Origin: an uncultured Bilophila sp.
GTDB lineage: Bacteria; Desulfobacterota; Desulfovibrionia; Desulfovibrionales; Desulfovibrionaceae
Assembly: GCA_959604115.1 (NCBI GenBank)
Contig: CAUHBW010000009.1
Span: 1-24,175, forward strand
Direction: 5' to 3'
DNA length: 24,175 nucleotides
This document shows, one piece after another, positions 1 to 9,479 of the stretch. Made by a program: the position numbers and the translations under genes. Position 1 is the stretch's first letter, and each line of letters starts with the position of its first letter. Below the pieces are notes generated by a model, which had not been told where the DNA came from, searched no databases, and worked only from the letters and a program-made list of their open reading frames with translations.

Positions 1-1
1 G

Positions 2-31
2 ATCCGCGTGTCCAAGCGTCATGGACAGTGA
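2..31 (+). other. N-terminal ettA codons ending at an in-frame TGA
   Basis: Read in the frame of the downstream ettA gene, positions 2-28 encode IRVSKRHGQ, which is what is expected just before EVLKDIS in EttA-type proteins (first strand of ABC domain 1). The next codon, 29-31, is TGA, and the ettA frame resumes at once with GAA GTG TTG AAA. One base change from CGA, AGA or GGA would explain it. It may be a real nonsense mutation, a sequencing or assembly error, or a site bypassed by restart at the GTG at 35. The start of the gene lies outside the window. Confidence 0.7.
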
Positions 32-34
32 GAA

Positions 35-1648
<1,614 letters not shown>

Positions 1649-1670
1649 CGCGGAGCCAGCGACATATGAC

Positions 1671-1708
1671 AAGGCCTCCCGAGCGACTGTGTCGTTTCGG
1701 GAGGCCTT
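1671..1708. terminator. Bidirectional hairpin terminator between ettA and fabD
   Basis: A perfect 12-bp stem (1671-1682 with 1697-1708, AAGGCCTCCCGA and its complement) whose 14-base loop can itself pair CGAC with GTCG. It lies 22 bases after the ettA stop and 64 bases beyond the fabD stop on the other strand. The A/T-flanked arms could end transcription in both directions. The T-run on the + side is short (GTTCTT). Confidence 0.75.
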
Positions 1709-1772
1709 GTTCTTGGTACGTTGCGTTGTCGGGTGAATATCCCGGTTCGGCGGCTGTTGGACGGAAGGGCGA

Positions 1773-2720
1773 TTACGCGAAATCGCGCACGGCTTCCAGC
1801 GTCCCCACGGTGCGGACAGACACCTCTTCCTCAACAGGAACGGCGTCGAGGATGGGCTTGACCATGCGGGACAGCGTGCCCTTGGGGCCGACTTCGACCC
1901 ACGACCGGATGCCGTCGCGCCACTGGTTGGCGATCGTATCGATCCATAGAACCGAGGAAATCATCTGGACGGCGGCGAGTTCGTACAGGCTTTCTCCGTC
2001 GGTCACGGCCTTGCCGGTCACGTTGCTGTACACGGGGAAGCGGGGCCGCGACCATGTCATGGTTTTGAGGGTCTTGGCGAGTTCCTTTGCGGCTGTCTCC
2101 ATGAGCGGGCTGTGGAACGCTCCGCTGACGGGCAGAGGCAGGGCGCGGCCCTTCTTTTCCTTGACGAGGGGCAGGGCGGCTTCAACGGCGGCCTTGGTTC
2201 CGCTGATGACGAACTGGGCCGGGGTATTGTGGTTGGCGACGATGAGCGTTTCGCCGGTGGCTTTCGCCGCCGCGTCGGCGATCTCGGCCACGGCCTCGCG
2301 GTTGAGCTTGAGAATCGCCGCCATGGCCCCTTTGCCGTCGGGATCGGCTTCGGCCATGAGCTTGCCGCGCAGGCTCACCAGTTCCAGTGTGGCTTCGGGG
2401 GAGAGGACGCCCGCCGCCGCCAGAGCGCTGTACTCGCCGAGGCTGTGTCCGGCGGCGCAGGCGGGCGTCAGCTTGGGCGCGAGAGCCTGCCAGAGCGTGA
2501 CGTCAACGACCGTCAGCGCGGGCTGAAGGTGTTTGGTATCGGCCATGAGCGCCGCGTCTTCGCTTTCCCAGTAGACGGCGCGCAGGGGCAGGCCGCTGAT
2601 CTGTTCGGCTTTTTTCCAGAGTTCCATGGCGTCTTTGGACGACTCGGCGATGTCGCGGCCCATGCCGGGTTCCTGCGAACCCTGACCGGGAAAAAGAACG
2701 GCGGTGGGGAGAGTGGACAT
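1773..2720 (-). CDS. fabD: Malonyl-CoA:ACP transacylase FabD
   Basis: Cytoplasmic enzyme that moves the malonyl group from CoA to acyl carrier protein to start fatty-acid elongation. The 315-residue product has the usual family length. It shows the N-terminal FPGQGSQ (10-16), the nucleophile elbow GHSLGEYSAL with Ser93, the substrate carboxylate-binding Arg118 in LRGKLM, and catalytic His203 in GAFHSPLM. The ATG at 2720 has a GAGG ribosome site about 7 bases upstream. It starts 9 bases after the stop of the small secreted protein and is the last gene of a glpX-unknown-fabD run. No other fab or acpP gene is in the window, so the usual fatty-acid cluster context is absent here. Confidence 0.96.
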   Translation of the reverse strand: MSTLPTAVLFPGQGSQEPGMGRDIAESSKDAMELWKKAEQISGLPLRAVYWESEDAALMADTKHLQPALTVVDVTLWQALAPKLTPACAAGHSLGEYSALAAAGVLSPEATLELVSLRGKLMAEADPDGKGAMAAILKLNREAVAEIADAAAKATGETLIVANHNTPAQFVISGTKAAVEAALPLVKEKKGRALPLPVSGAFHSPLMETAAKELAKTLKTMTWSRPRFPVYSNVTGKAVTDGESLYELAAVQMISSVLWIDTIANQWRDGIRSWVEVGPKGTLSRMVKPILDAVPVEEEVSVRTVGTLEAVRDFA

Positions 2721-2729
2721 GACTGACCT

Positions 2730-3176
2730 CTACTTTTTGGGGGTTGGGGTCTGATTGGCGGCCTTGAGCAGAGAAGGAAGGTTGCGGCGGACGATGTCAA
2801 GTTCGTCGTCGCTGACGTTGGGCATGTCGACGGGCGGCGTCTTGATGATCGCTTCGCCCTGCTGGATGATCGCCACGGCGGCCGCGGAGCGGCCCATGAC
2901 GCAGAAGAAGCGTTCCGGTTTCCAGCCCGCGTTCCGGACCGTCTCCGCAGCAGCGTCCGAATACAGCATGTCGGGTTCCCCGTTGTCGTTGACGATGGGG
3001 TGGGCCTTTTCTTTGTTGGCTTTGACCCATTCCCGGAAGCGGGGGAGCGTGTCGATGAACTGGTTGAGTTCCGTTTCCGTGAACGGAGGCTGCTGGTACA
3101 GGCCGTCCGCAAGGGCGGGGAGGGAGAGCAGCAGGAACAGAAGGCCGGAAAAGGCCAGACGGGAAAGGAGATTCAT
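2730..3176 (-). CDS. Small secreted protein of unknown function
   Basis: A 148-residue protein I do not recognise. Residues 1-23 form a classical signal peptide (MNLLSR, hydrophobic core LAFSGLLFLLLSLP, cleavage after ALA), so the mature protein of about 125 residues should reach the periplasm. There is no lipobox Cys. The mature part looks globular, with segments such as FTETELNQFIDTLPRFREW, a single Cys (FFCVMGRS) and a basic Thr/Pro tail. The start is uncertain: neither the ATG at 3176 nor the in-frame ATG at 3236, which overlaps the glpX stop as TGATG, has a Shine-Dalgarno. I prefer 3176 because it gives a normal signal peptide. It lies between glpX and fabD and is probably cotranscribed with both. 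Confidence 0.75.
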   Translation of the reverse strand: MNLLSRLAFSGLLFLLLSLPALADGLYQQPPFTETELNQFIDTLPRFREWVKANKEKAHPIVNDNGEPDMLYSDAAAETVRNAGWKPERFFCVMGRSAAAVAIIQQGEAIIKTPPVDMPNVSDDELDIVRRNLPSLLKAANQTPTPKK

Positions 3177-3202
3177 AGGCGCGTCGCTTGGTGAGGAGGT
3201 GA

Positions 3203-3228
3203 CGGCGGCGGGTTTTTCCCCGCCGCCG
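3203..3228 (-). other. GC hairpin between glpX and the downstream gene
   Basis: A perfect 10-bp stem (CGGCGGCGGG at 3203-3212 with CCCGCCGCCG at 3219-3228) and a 6-base loop, starting 8 bases after the glpX stop. In the direction of transcription (-) it is followed by GTCACCTCCTC rather than T residues, so it is not a standard intrinsic terminator. It may protect the glpX 3' end or lower expression of the following genes. Confidence 0.6.
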
Positions 3229-3235
3229 GGGAACA

Positions 3236-4228
3236 TCAATCGTACTTGATGGAGCTGATCTGCATAAGCTTGTTCCAGTTGTGATGCGATTCGATGTAGC
3301 GCATCGTGCCGGTCTTGCTGCGGATGATCATGGAATGGGTGACGGCGCCCTGACCGGAGAACTGGACGCCGCGCAGGAAGGTGCCGCCGGAAATGCCGGT
3401 AGCGGCGAAGAACACGTCATCGCCCTGTACCAACGTATCGGCGTCAAGCACCTGCGAGAGGTCGATACCCGCCTTTTCGATGGCGGTGCGCTCGGCTTCG
3501 GACTGCGGATCGAGGCGGGCCAGCATGGCTCCGCCCGCGCCCTTGATGGCGCAGGCGGCGAGCACGCCCTCGGGGGTTCCGCCGGTACCCATCATGACGT
3601 CCACTTCGGAACGCTGGTCGACGGCCATCAGCGCGCCCGCCACGTCGCCGTCGGTGTGCAGCTGGATGCGCGCGCCCACGGAGCGGATTTCCTGAATCAG
3701 TTTCTGGTGGCGGGGTTTGTCGAGCACGAACACCACGAGGTCGTTGGTGTCCTTGCCGAGCGCCTTGGCGATGAGGCGGAGGTTGACGTGGACGGGCGCG
3801 TCGAGATCGATGACGTCGCGGGCGGTCTGTCCCACGACCAGCTTTTGCATGTAAAAGCTGGGGCCGGGATTGTACATGCTTCCGGCGGGCGCGGCGCCGA
3901 CCACGGCGATGGCGTTGGGGCGTCCGTAGGCCAGCAGGTTGGTCCCTTCGACCGGATCGACGGCGATGTCGAGGGCGGGTCCGGTCCCCATGCCGATCAC
4001 TTCGCCGTTGTAGAGCATGGGGGCTTCGTCCTTTTCGCCTTCGCCGATGATGACCTTGCCGTCGATGGGCAGGGAGTTGAAGGACAGACGCATGGCGTCC
4101 ACGGCGGCGCCGTCGCCCGAGTTTTTGTCGCCGCGTCCGAGCCAGCGGGCGGACGCCAGCGCGGCGGCTTCGGTGACACGGACCAGATCAAAGGCAAGGT
4201 TGCGTTCCGGCGCTTCCATAAGGGACAT
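3236..4228 (-). CDS. glpX: Class II fructose-1,6-bisphosphatase GlpX
   Basis: Hydrolyses fructose-1,6-bisphosphate to fructose-6-phosphate in gluconeogenesis; cytoplasmic and metal dependent. With the ATG at 4228 the protein has 330 residues, the normal class II length. That start is favoured over the in-frame ATG at 4258 because GGAG sits 6 bases upstream and the protein then begins MSLMEAPERNLAF. Family motifs are GRGDKNSGDGAAVDAMR near the N-terminus, IGEGEKDEAPML (61-72), the metal site DPVEGTN (91-97) and MGTGGTPEGVLAA further on. It leads a run with the secreted unknown and fabD. A GC hairpin follows its stop. Confidence 0.95.
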   Translation of the reverse strand: MSLMEAPERNLAFDLVRVTEAAALASARWLGRGDKNSGDGAAVDAMRLSFNSLPIDGKVIIGEGEKDEAPMLYNGEVIGMGTGPALDIAVDPVEGTNLLAYGRPNAIAVVGAAPAGSMYNPGPSFYMQKLVVGQTARDVIDLDAPVHVNLRLIAKALGKDTNDLVVFVLDKPRHQKLIQEIRSVGARIQLHTDGDVAGALMAVDQRSEVDVMMGTGGTPEGVLAACAIKGAGGAMLARLDPQSEAERTAIEKAGIDLSQVLDADTLVQGDDVFFAATGISGGTFLRGVQFSGQGAVTHSMIIRSKTGTMRYIESHHNWNKLMQISSIKYD

Positions 4229-4380
4229 ATCGCTCTCCAGAAAAGATAATGGTTGCATGGATGCCGCCCTCCGGTACCGGGGGCGGACGCATCCGCACGA
4301 TAGATCAGGCGCGGCCCGGCTTCAAGGAAAAGCTGGCGGAGCCGTCTTTCCGCTGCGGAGGATTCGTGCTAGGGAAGCAC
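4229..4380. promoter_or_regulatory. Divergent upstream region of glpX and hrpB
   Basis: These 152 bases must hold the start signals for both divergent genes unless hrpB uses a more distant promoter. The clearest structure is an imperfect inverted repeat at 4264-4286: CCGCCC, one unpaired T, the palindrome CCGGTACCGG, then GGGCGG. It could be an operator or a leader hairpin. I could not pick out convincing -35/-10 pairs for either direction. Confidence 0.35.
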
Positions 4381-6909
4381 ATGCCCAATCATACTTCCCT
4401 TCCCATCGAGGCATTGTTGCCGGAACTGCACGCGGCTCTCTCCTCCGGCACGCGCTGTATTCTTGAAGCCGCCCCCGGCGCGGGCAAGACCACGCGGGTG
4501 CCGCTGGCTCTGCTCGGCGCGGACTGGCTTGCCGGAAACGGCATTCTGATGCTCGAACCCCGGCGCATGGCCGCCCGGAACGCCGCCCGGTACATGGCGT
4601 CCCTGCTCGGCGAAAAGGTCGGACAGACGGTCGGGTACCGCGTGCGGCTGGAGAGCCGGGTAAGCGCCGCCACTCGGATCACCGTGGTCACGGAGGGCGT
4701 GCTGACGCGCCTTCTTCAGGATGATCCCGAACTGCCGGGGATAGGCTGTCTCATTTTTGACGAATTTCATGAGCGCAGCCTCAACGCCGATCTGGGGCTT
4801 GCCCTCGCGCTGGACTGTCAGGAGGGCCTGCGCGCCGATCTGCGGCTGCTCGTCATGTCCGCCACGCTGGATGCCGGGCCGTTACTCCGCTTGCTGGAAG
4901 GGGATGCCGCCGGATCGGTCCCCGTCCTGAGGAGTGAAGGCAGAACATGGCCCGTGGAAACGCGGTACAGCCCGTTGCCGCGTCCCGACATGTCCGTGGA
5001 GACGTGGGCGGCGGAAGTGGCGCGCCGCGCCCTCCGGGACGACTCCGGGAGCTTGCTGGTCTTCCTGCCGGGGGCCGGGGAAATCCGCAAAGTTGAAGCG
5101 TTGCTTCAAGATGTGCGGTCCGAGACGGTTTTCGTGTGCCCGCTGTACGGCGATCTTCCCGCTGCGGAGCAGGACGCCGCCATCGCCCCGGTCCGGGAGC
5201 CGCTGCGCAAGATTGTGCTGGCGACCTCCATCGCCGAAACCAGCCTGACCATTGAGGGCGTGCGGGTTGTGATCGATTCGGGGCTGGCCCGCACGGTGCG
5301 TTTCGACGCGGGAACCGGCATGTCGCGTCTCGTCACGGAACGGGTTTCGCTGGCGAGTGCGGATCAGCGCCGGGGCAGGGCGGGGCGCACGGAGCCGGGA
5401 GTCTGCTACCGGCTGTGGCATCCGGGAGAGGAAATCGCCATGAGCTTGCATGCCCGCCCGGAAATACTGGATGCGGACATGGCCCCATTGTGTCTGGAGC
5501 TCGCCGTCTGGGGCGTGGGTCGGCCTTCCGATCTCCGCTGGCTGGACGAGCCTCCGAAGGAGGCCGTGGCGCAGGCGCTTCCGCTGCTTCAAGACTTGGA
5601 GGCCGTGGACGCGGCGGGGCGCGTGACCGCTCGTGGTCGGGCTATGGCCCGGCTTCCGCTGCACCCCCGGCTGGCCCATATGGTCTTGTCCGCCGGGGCG
5701 TTCGGTCTGGAAAGACCGGCGTGTCTGCTGGCCGCGATGGCCGGAGAACGCGATCCCCTGCGGTCGCGGGATGCGGATATCCGACCCCGGCTGGCGTTGC
5801 TGGAACGCGGGGGAGCCGGGGCCCGCATCCGGGAGTCCGCCCGTCAGATAGCGCGTCAGGCGTCGCTGGCGTCGGCGTCTTTGCCGAAAACGGCACCCGT
5901 ACTTGCGGCGGACGAATCGGAACAGGCCGGAGTGCTGCTCGCGCTGGCCTATCCGGATCGGCTTGCCAGGAAGCGCGGCAAGGGCAGTTTCCGCATGGTC
6001 AGCGGGCGCGGGGGCTTTCTTGAGCCGGATGATCCGCTGGCGGAGGAAGATGTGCTGGCTATCGGGGCCGTGAACGGCGGGTCGGGCAACGCACGTATCT
6101 GGCAGGCCGCGCCGCTGTCGTTGGGAACCGTCGCCACGCTGTTTCGATCGCATTTTAGGGAGACGGAAGAAGTCGTCTGGGATCCGCGCGAAGAGGCCGT
6201 GCAGTCCCGCAGGCGCGTCAGTCTCGGCGCGTTTGTGGTGGAGGAACATCCCCTTGAGGGCAAAAGGCTTGCGGACCGGGCGGCATGGGCCGTTCTGGAG
6301 GGCATTCGGAGTCTCGGGCTGGGGTGTCTTCCGTGGACGGAGGAGCTGGAACAGTGGCGTTTGCGCGTCCGGCTCATGCGGGACGCGGACCCCGACGGAG
6401 GTTGGCCCGACGTTTCCGACGAGGCGCTGCTGCGGGGACTGGACGAATGGCTCGGCCCCTTTGTGCAGGGAATATCCCGGCGTTCCCAGTTCTCCCGGAT
6501 TGATCTGGCGTCGGCCTTGCGTGCGTTGCTTCCGTGGAACCGGCAGCGTGCGCTTGAGGACGCCGCGCCCACGCATATGGAAGTTCCTTCGGGATCATCC
6601 GTGCGGTTGCGGTACGAGTGCGCGGCGGAAGGCGTCGTTCCCGTGCTTGCCGTCAAATTGCAGGAACTCTTCGGCATGCAGGAGTCTCCGGCCGTGGCTG
6701 GCGGCAGGATTCCTGTGCTGGTGCACCTTCTGTCCCCGGCGGGAAGGCCGTTGCAGATCACGCGGGATCTCAAAGGGTTCTGGAAAAACGGGTATCAGGC
6801 AGTCAGGGCCGAAATGCGGGGGCGGTATCCCAAACACCCGTGGCCGGAGGATCCTTCCGCCGCCATACCCACCCGGCTGACCAACAGGCGGCTGCAAAAG
6901 CGCCCGTAG
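4381..6909 (+). CDS. hrpB: ATP-dependent helicase HrpB (DEAH/RHA family)
   Basis: A superfamily 2 helicase of the DEAH/RHA group; its cellular role is poorly defined in bacteria. From the ATG at 4381 the product has 842 residues, near the usual HrpB length; AGGGA about 6 bases upstream supports this start, and the codons from the earlier ATG at 4249 look unlike family sequence. Motifs in order are APGAGKTT (Walker A, 31-38), DEFHERS (127-133, the HrpB variant of DEAH), SATLD (160-164), ATSIAETSLTIEG, and QRRGRAGR (329-336, motif VI). The last 130 residues match the HrpB C-terminal domain, ending RYPKHPWPEDP...PTRLTNRR. It is monocistronic, divergent from glpX and followed by argS, which has its own promoter. 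Confidence 0.95.
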   Translation: MPNHTSLPIEALLPELHAALSSGTRCILEAAPGAGKTTRVPLALLGADWLAGNGILMLEPRRMAARNAARYMASLLGEKVGQTVGYRVRLESRVSAATRITVVTEGVLTRLLQDDPELPGIGCLIFDEFHERSLNADLGLALALDCQEGLRADLRLLVMSATLDAGPLLRLLEGDAAGSVPVLRSEGRTWPVETRYSPLPRPDMSVETWAAEVARRALRDDSGSLLVFLPGAGEIRKVEALLQDVRSETVFVCPLYGDLPAAEQDAAIAPVREPLRKIVLATSIAETSLTIEGVRVVIDSGLARTVRFDAGTGMSRLVTERVSLASADQRRGRAGRTEPGVCYRLWHPGEEIAMSLHARPEILDADMAPLCLELAVWGVGRPSDLRWLDEPPKEAVAQALPLLQDLEAVDAAGRVTARGRAMARLPLHPRLAHMVLSAGAFGLERPACLLAAMAGERDPLRSRDADIRPRLALLERGGAGARIRESARQIARQASLASASLPKTAPVLAADESEQAGVLLALAYPDRLARKRGKGSFRMVSGRGGFLEPDDPLAEEDVLAIGAVNGGSGNARIWQAAPLSLGTVATLFRSHFRETEEVVWDPREEAVQSRRRVSLGAFVVEEHPLEGKRLADRAAWAVLEGIRSLGLGCLPWTEELEQWRLRVRLMRDADPDGGWPDVSDEALLRGLDEWLGPFVQGISRRSQFSRIDLASALRALLPWNRQRALEDAAPTHMEVPSGSSVRLRYECAAEGVVPVLAVKLQELFGMQESPAVAGGRIPVLVHLLSPAGRPLQITRDLKGFWKNGYQAVRAEMRGRYPKHPWPEDPSAAIPTRLTNRRLQKRP

Positions 6910-6962
6910 CGGGCTTGCGCCGCAATCCTGCGGGGCGGCGGGAGTCCGCCCGGCATGCTTAC

Positions 6963-6990
6963 TTTACTTTTGCGACTGTTGCGGTAGAAT
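6963..6990 (+). promoter_or_regulatory. Probable sigma-70 promoter of argS
   Basis: TTTACT at 6963-6968 (4 of 6 to the -35 consensus), a 16-base spacer, then TAGAAT at 6985-6990 (5 of 6 to the -10 consensus). It lies in an AT-rich patch of an otherwise GC-rich 130-base gap and would give a leader of about 43 bases before the argS ATG. Confidence 0.45.
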
Positions 6991-7039
6991 ATCCCCTTTA
7001 CGACTCTCTTTATTAACCGTTCCGATTCGAGGTATTTCC

Positions 7040-8695
7040 ATGCGCGCCGAACAGCATCTCGAGGCTTCATTCAGAGCTGTACTGAAAGATATGAACCTTC
7101 CCTGGCCGGACAAGGCCGTCATCGAACCGTCCAAAGATCCCAAACACGGGGACTTGGCGTCCAACCTCGCGCTGGTTTCGGCCAAGGCCGCCGGGATGCC
7201 TCCCCGCGAGCTGGCCGCGAAGATGGCCGAGGCTCTGCGCCTCCAGGACGCTTCCCTTGCGGCGGTCGAAGTCGCCGGGCCCGGTTTCCTGAACGTCACC
7301 TTCAGCCCCGATTTCTGGCGTGAAACCGTGTTGCGCGTTGATGCCGCCGCCGACGGTTTCGGCAAGTCCTCCGTGGGCGACGGCTGCAAGGTGCAGGTCG
7401 AATACGTGTCCGCCAACCCCACCGGTCCCCTGCACATCGGGCATGGACGCGGGGCCGCCGTGGGCGATACGCTGGCCCGCATCCTGCGTTTCGCCGGATA
7501 CGACGTGACCACCGAATATTACATCAACGACGCCGGACGCCAGATGCGTCTGCTCGGCCTTTCCATTTGGCTGCGGGCCAAGGAATTGGCGGGGTTGCCG
7601 GTGGAATGGCCCGAAGATTACTATCGGGGCGCCTATATCATTGATATCGCGCGGGAGATGATGGAGAAAGAACCAGACCTCGTTTCGCTTTCCGATGCGG
7701 AAGGGCAGCAGAAATGCTTCGCCTACGGCATGCAGACCATCCTCGACGGCATCAAGGCCGACCTGCGCGAGTTCCGCGTGGAACATCAGGTGTGGTTCTC
7801 CGAACGATCGCTTGTGGATCGCGGTGCCGTGGAGGAAACCTTTGAGCGTCTGAAAAAGGCCGGGCTTTCCTTCGAGAAGGACGGGGCACTGTGGTTCCGG
7901 ACCACCGATTTCGGCGACGACAAGGATCGCGTGCTCCGCAAGTCGGACGGTTCCCTGACCTATTTCGCATCGGACATCGCGTACCATGACGACAAGTATC
8001 TGCGCGGCTTCGATCGCGTGGTCGACGTCTGGGGCGCGGACCATCACGGCTACGTGCCCCGGATGCGGGCCGCCGTGCAGGCCGTAGGCCGGAAGGCCGA
8101 CGATCTCGACGTGGTTCTCATCCAGCTCGTAAACCTGCTGGAGAACGGGACGCAGGTCGCCATGTCCACCCGCGCGGGCCAGTTTGAAACGCTGGCCGAC
8201 GTGGTCAAGGAAGTGGGCGTGGACGCCGCCCGGTTCATGTTCCTGTCCCGCAAGAGCGACAGCCATCTGGATTTCGACCTCGCTCTGGTGAAGCAGCGTT
8301 CCATGGACAACCCGGTGTACTATGTCCAGTACGCGCACGCCCGCGTGCGGTCCGTGCTGCGGAAGGCCGCCGAGGCCGGGCTTACGCTGCCGGAGAAGAC
8401 GGATCTGGCTTTACTGGCTCCGCTTTCCGAGGCCGAAGATCTGGCACTGCTGCGTTTCCTCGATCGGTTCGAGGATGTGGCGAAGGGGGCGGCGCTCGCG
8501 CTGGCGCCCCACCACGTCAGCTATTATTTGATGGAGCTCGCCGGAATGCTGCACAGCTACTACGCGAAGCATCCCGTTCTTCAGGCGGGCGATCCCGCCT
8601 TGGCGCTCGCGCGCCTGGCTCTGCTCCGTTCCGTGGGGCAGGTGGTCAAAAACGGCCTTGAACTTCTTGGCGTCAGTGCTCCCGAGAGCATGTAG
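7040..8695 (+). CDS. argS: Arginyl-tRNA synthetase
   Basis: Class I aminoacyl-tRNA synthetase charging tRNA-Arg. The 551-residue protein has the ArgRS additional N-terminal domain with HGDLASNLAL (36-45), the nucleotide-binding ANPTGPLHIGHGRGAA (HIGH at 132-135), and MSTRAG (375-380) in the place of the KMSKS loop, as is common in ArgRS. The C-terminal DALR anticodon-binding domain fills about 440-551 (NPVYYVQYAHARV, HHVSYYLMELAGMLHSYY). The ATG at 7040 follows GAGG by 8 bases. The SPOR/mla block begins 82 bases downstream with no T-tailed terminator between, so partial cotranscription is possible. Confidence 0.97.
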   Translation: MRAEQHLEASFRAVLKDMNLPWPDKAVIEPSKDPKHGDLASNLALVSAKAAGMPPRELAAKMAEALRLQDASLAAVEVAGPGFLNVTFSPDFWRETVLRVDAAADGFGKSSVGDGCKVQVEYVSANPTGPLHIGHGRGAAVGDTLARILRFAGYDVTTEYYINDAGRQMRLLGLSIWLRAKELAGLPVEWPEDYYRGAYIIDIAREMMEKEPDLVSLSDAEGQQKCFAYGMQTILDGIKADLREFRVEHQVWFSERSLVDRGAVEETFERLKKAGLSFEKDGALWFRTTDFGDDKDRVLRKSDGSLTYFASDIAYHDDKYLRGFDRVVDVWGADHHGYVPRMRAAVQAVGRKADDLDVVLIQLVNLLENGTQVAMSTRAGQFETLADVVKEVGVDAARFMFLSRKSDSHLDFDLALVKQRSMDNPVYYVQYAHARVRSVLRKAAEAGLTLPEKTDLALLAPLSEAEDLALLRFLDRFEDVAKGAALALAPHHVSYYLMELAGMLHSYYAKHPVLQAGDPALALARLALLRSVGQVVKNGLELLGVSAPESM

Positions 8696-8777
8696 CCGCA
8701 TCGCGAGACGGGCCCTGTCCTTTGGGCGGGGCCCCTCCGTTCCGGTTTCCGCGACGCCCCAGACAGCAGGATAGAAC

Positions 8778-9476
8778 ATGTCTCTGATGCCCTTTTCCAA
8801 TCGCTCCTCGTCGCGTTCCTCCGGAGGTGACAACGGCGAAAAAAAGTTGTCCAGTCGGAAGTACACGATCAGCCTGAGCTTTTCCGGCCTGATTACGGGC
8901 GGGATCATCATGATCATCGCCATCGGCTGGATTTTTGCCTTCGGCGTCATCGTGGGGAGGGGCTATAACCCCGAAAAGAAGATGCCGGAACTGGCCCGGT
9001 TGCTGCCGCCTCCCGAGGGACAGGCCGATGACGCCAAGGAAGCCAAAGGCATCCTGAAACCGGAAGAACTCACGTTCATGACGGACCTCAAGCGGCCTCA
9101 GACCGCCGCAAACGCCGTTCCCGCAAATAAGCCCGATCCCAGACAGGCCCGTCCCGTGGCCCAGCCCGCCGCCTCCGCGTCGCCCCAACCCGCCCCCGCT
9201 CCCGCCGACAGGGCTAAATACGATTTCGTCTTTCAGGTCGTCGCCTACAAGAGCCGGGATCATGCCGACAAGCTGCGTGAGCGTATGGACGGCGAAGGCT
9301 TGCGGACGCGGATGACCATTGAAAAGGACAACAGAGGACGGCCCAAGTGGTTCCGTGTGCAGGTTCTGTTGCGGGGAACCGACGCCGACGCCGCCGACGC
9401 CAAGCAGACGTTGGCGAAGATGGGGCTGAAGGACGCGAAGCAGATTTCGAAGAAGGCCGTTGGCCGGGGTCGATGA
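8778..9476 (+). CDS. SPOR-domain membrane protein
   Basis: A 232-residue bitopic inner-membrane protein. Residues 1-30 are a Ser- and Lys-rich cytoplasmic tail, about 33-60 form one membrane helix (LITGGIIMIIAIGWIFAFGVIVG), 65-145 are a flexible Pro/Ala-rich periplasmic linker, and about 147-225 match a SPOR domain (FVFQVVAYKSRDHADKLRERM, then WFRVQVLLRGTDADAADAKQ). SPOR domains bind denuded peptidoglycan glycan strands, often at the division septum. The ATG at 8778 has AGGA about 7 bases upstream. Its stop lies 3 bases before mlaE, so it is the first gene of the mla operon. The exact role is unknown; a link between lipid transport and the cell wall is only an inference. Confidence 0.85.
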   Translation: MSLMPFSNRSSSRSSGGDNGEKKLSSRKYTISLSFSGLITGGIIMIIAIGWIFAFGVIVGRGYNPEKKMPELARLLPPPEGQADDAKEAKGILKPEELTFMTDLKRPQTAANAVPANKPDPRQARPVAQPAASASPQPAPAPADRAKYDFVFQVVAYKSRDHADKLRERMDGEGLRTRMTIEKDNRGRPKWFRVQVLLRGTDADAADAKQTLAKMGLKDAKQISKKAVGRGR

Positions 9477-9479
9477 CAT

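Noticed and set aside
1666..2526. A + strand open frame of 286 codons starting at the ettA terminator
   Set aside because: It overlaps the hairpin and then runs antisense to fabD with a Ser/Ala/Arg-rich translation.
3281..4249. A 322-codon open frame on + opposite glpX
   Set aside because: Gly/His/Asp-rich antisense shadow of a well-supported gene.
4882..6576. A 564-codon open frame on the - strand opposite hrpB
   Set aside because: Pro/Arg/Gln-rich translation typical of antisense GC-rich frames; no ribosome site or domain.
8706..8745. GGGCCC repeats between argS and the SPOR gene as a terminator
   Set aside because: The possible 6-bp stem has a long loop and no T-run; too weak to call.
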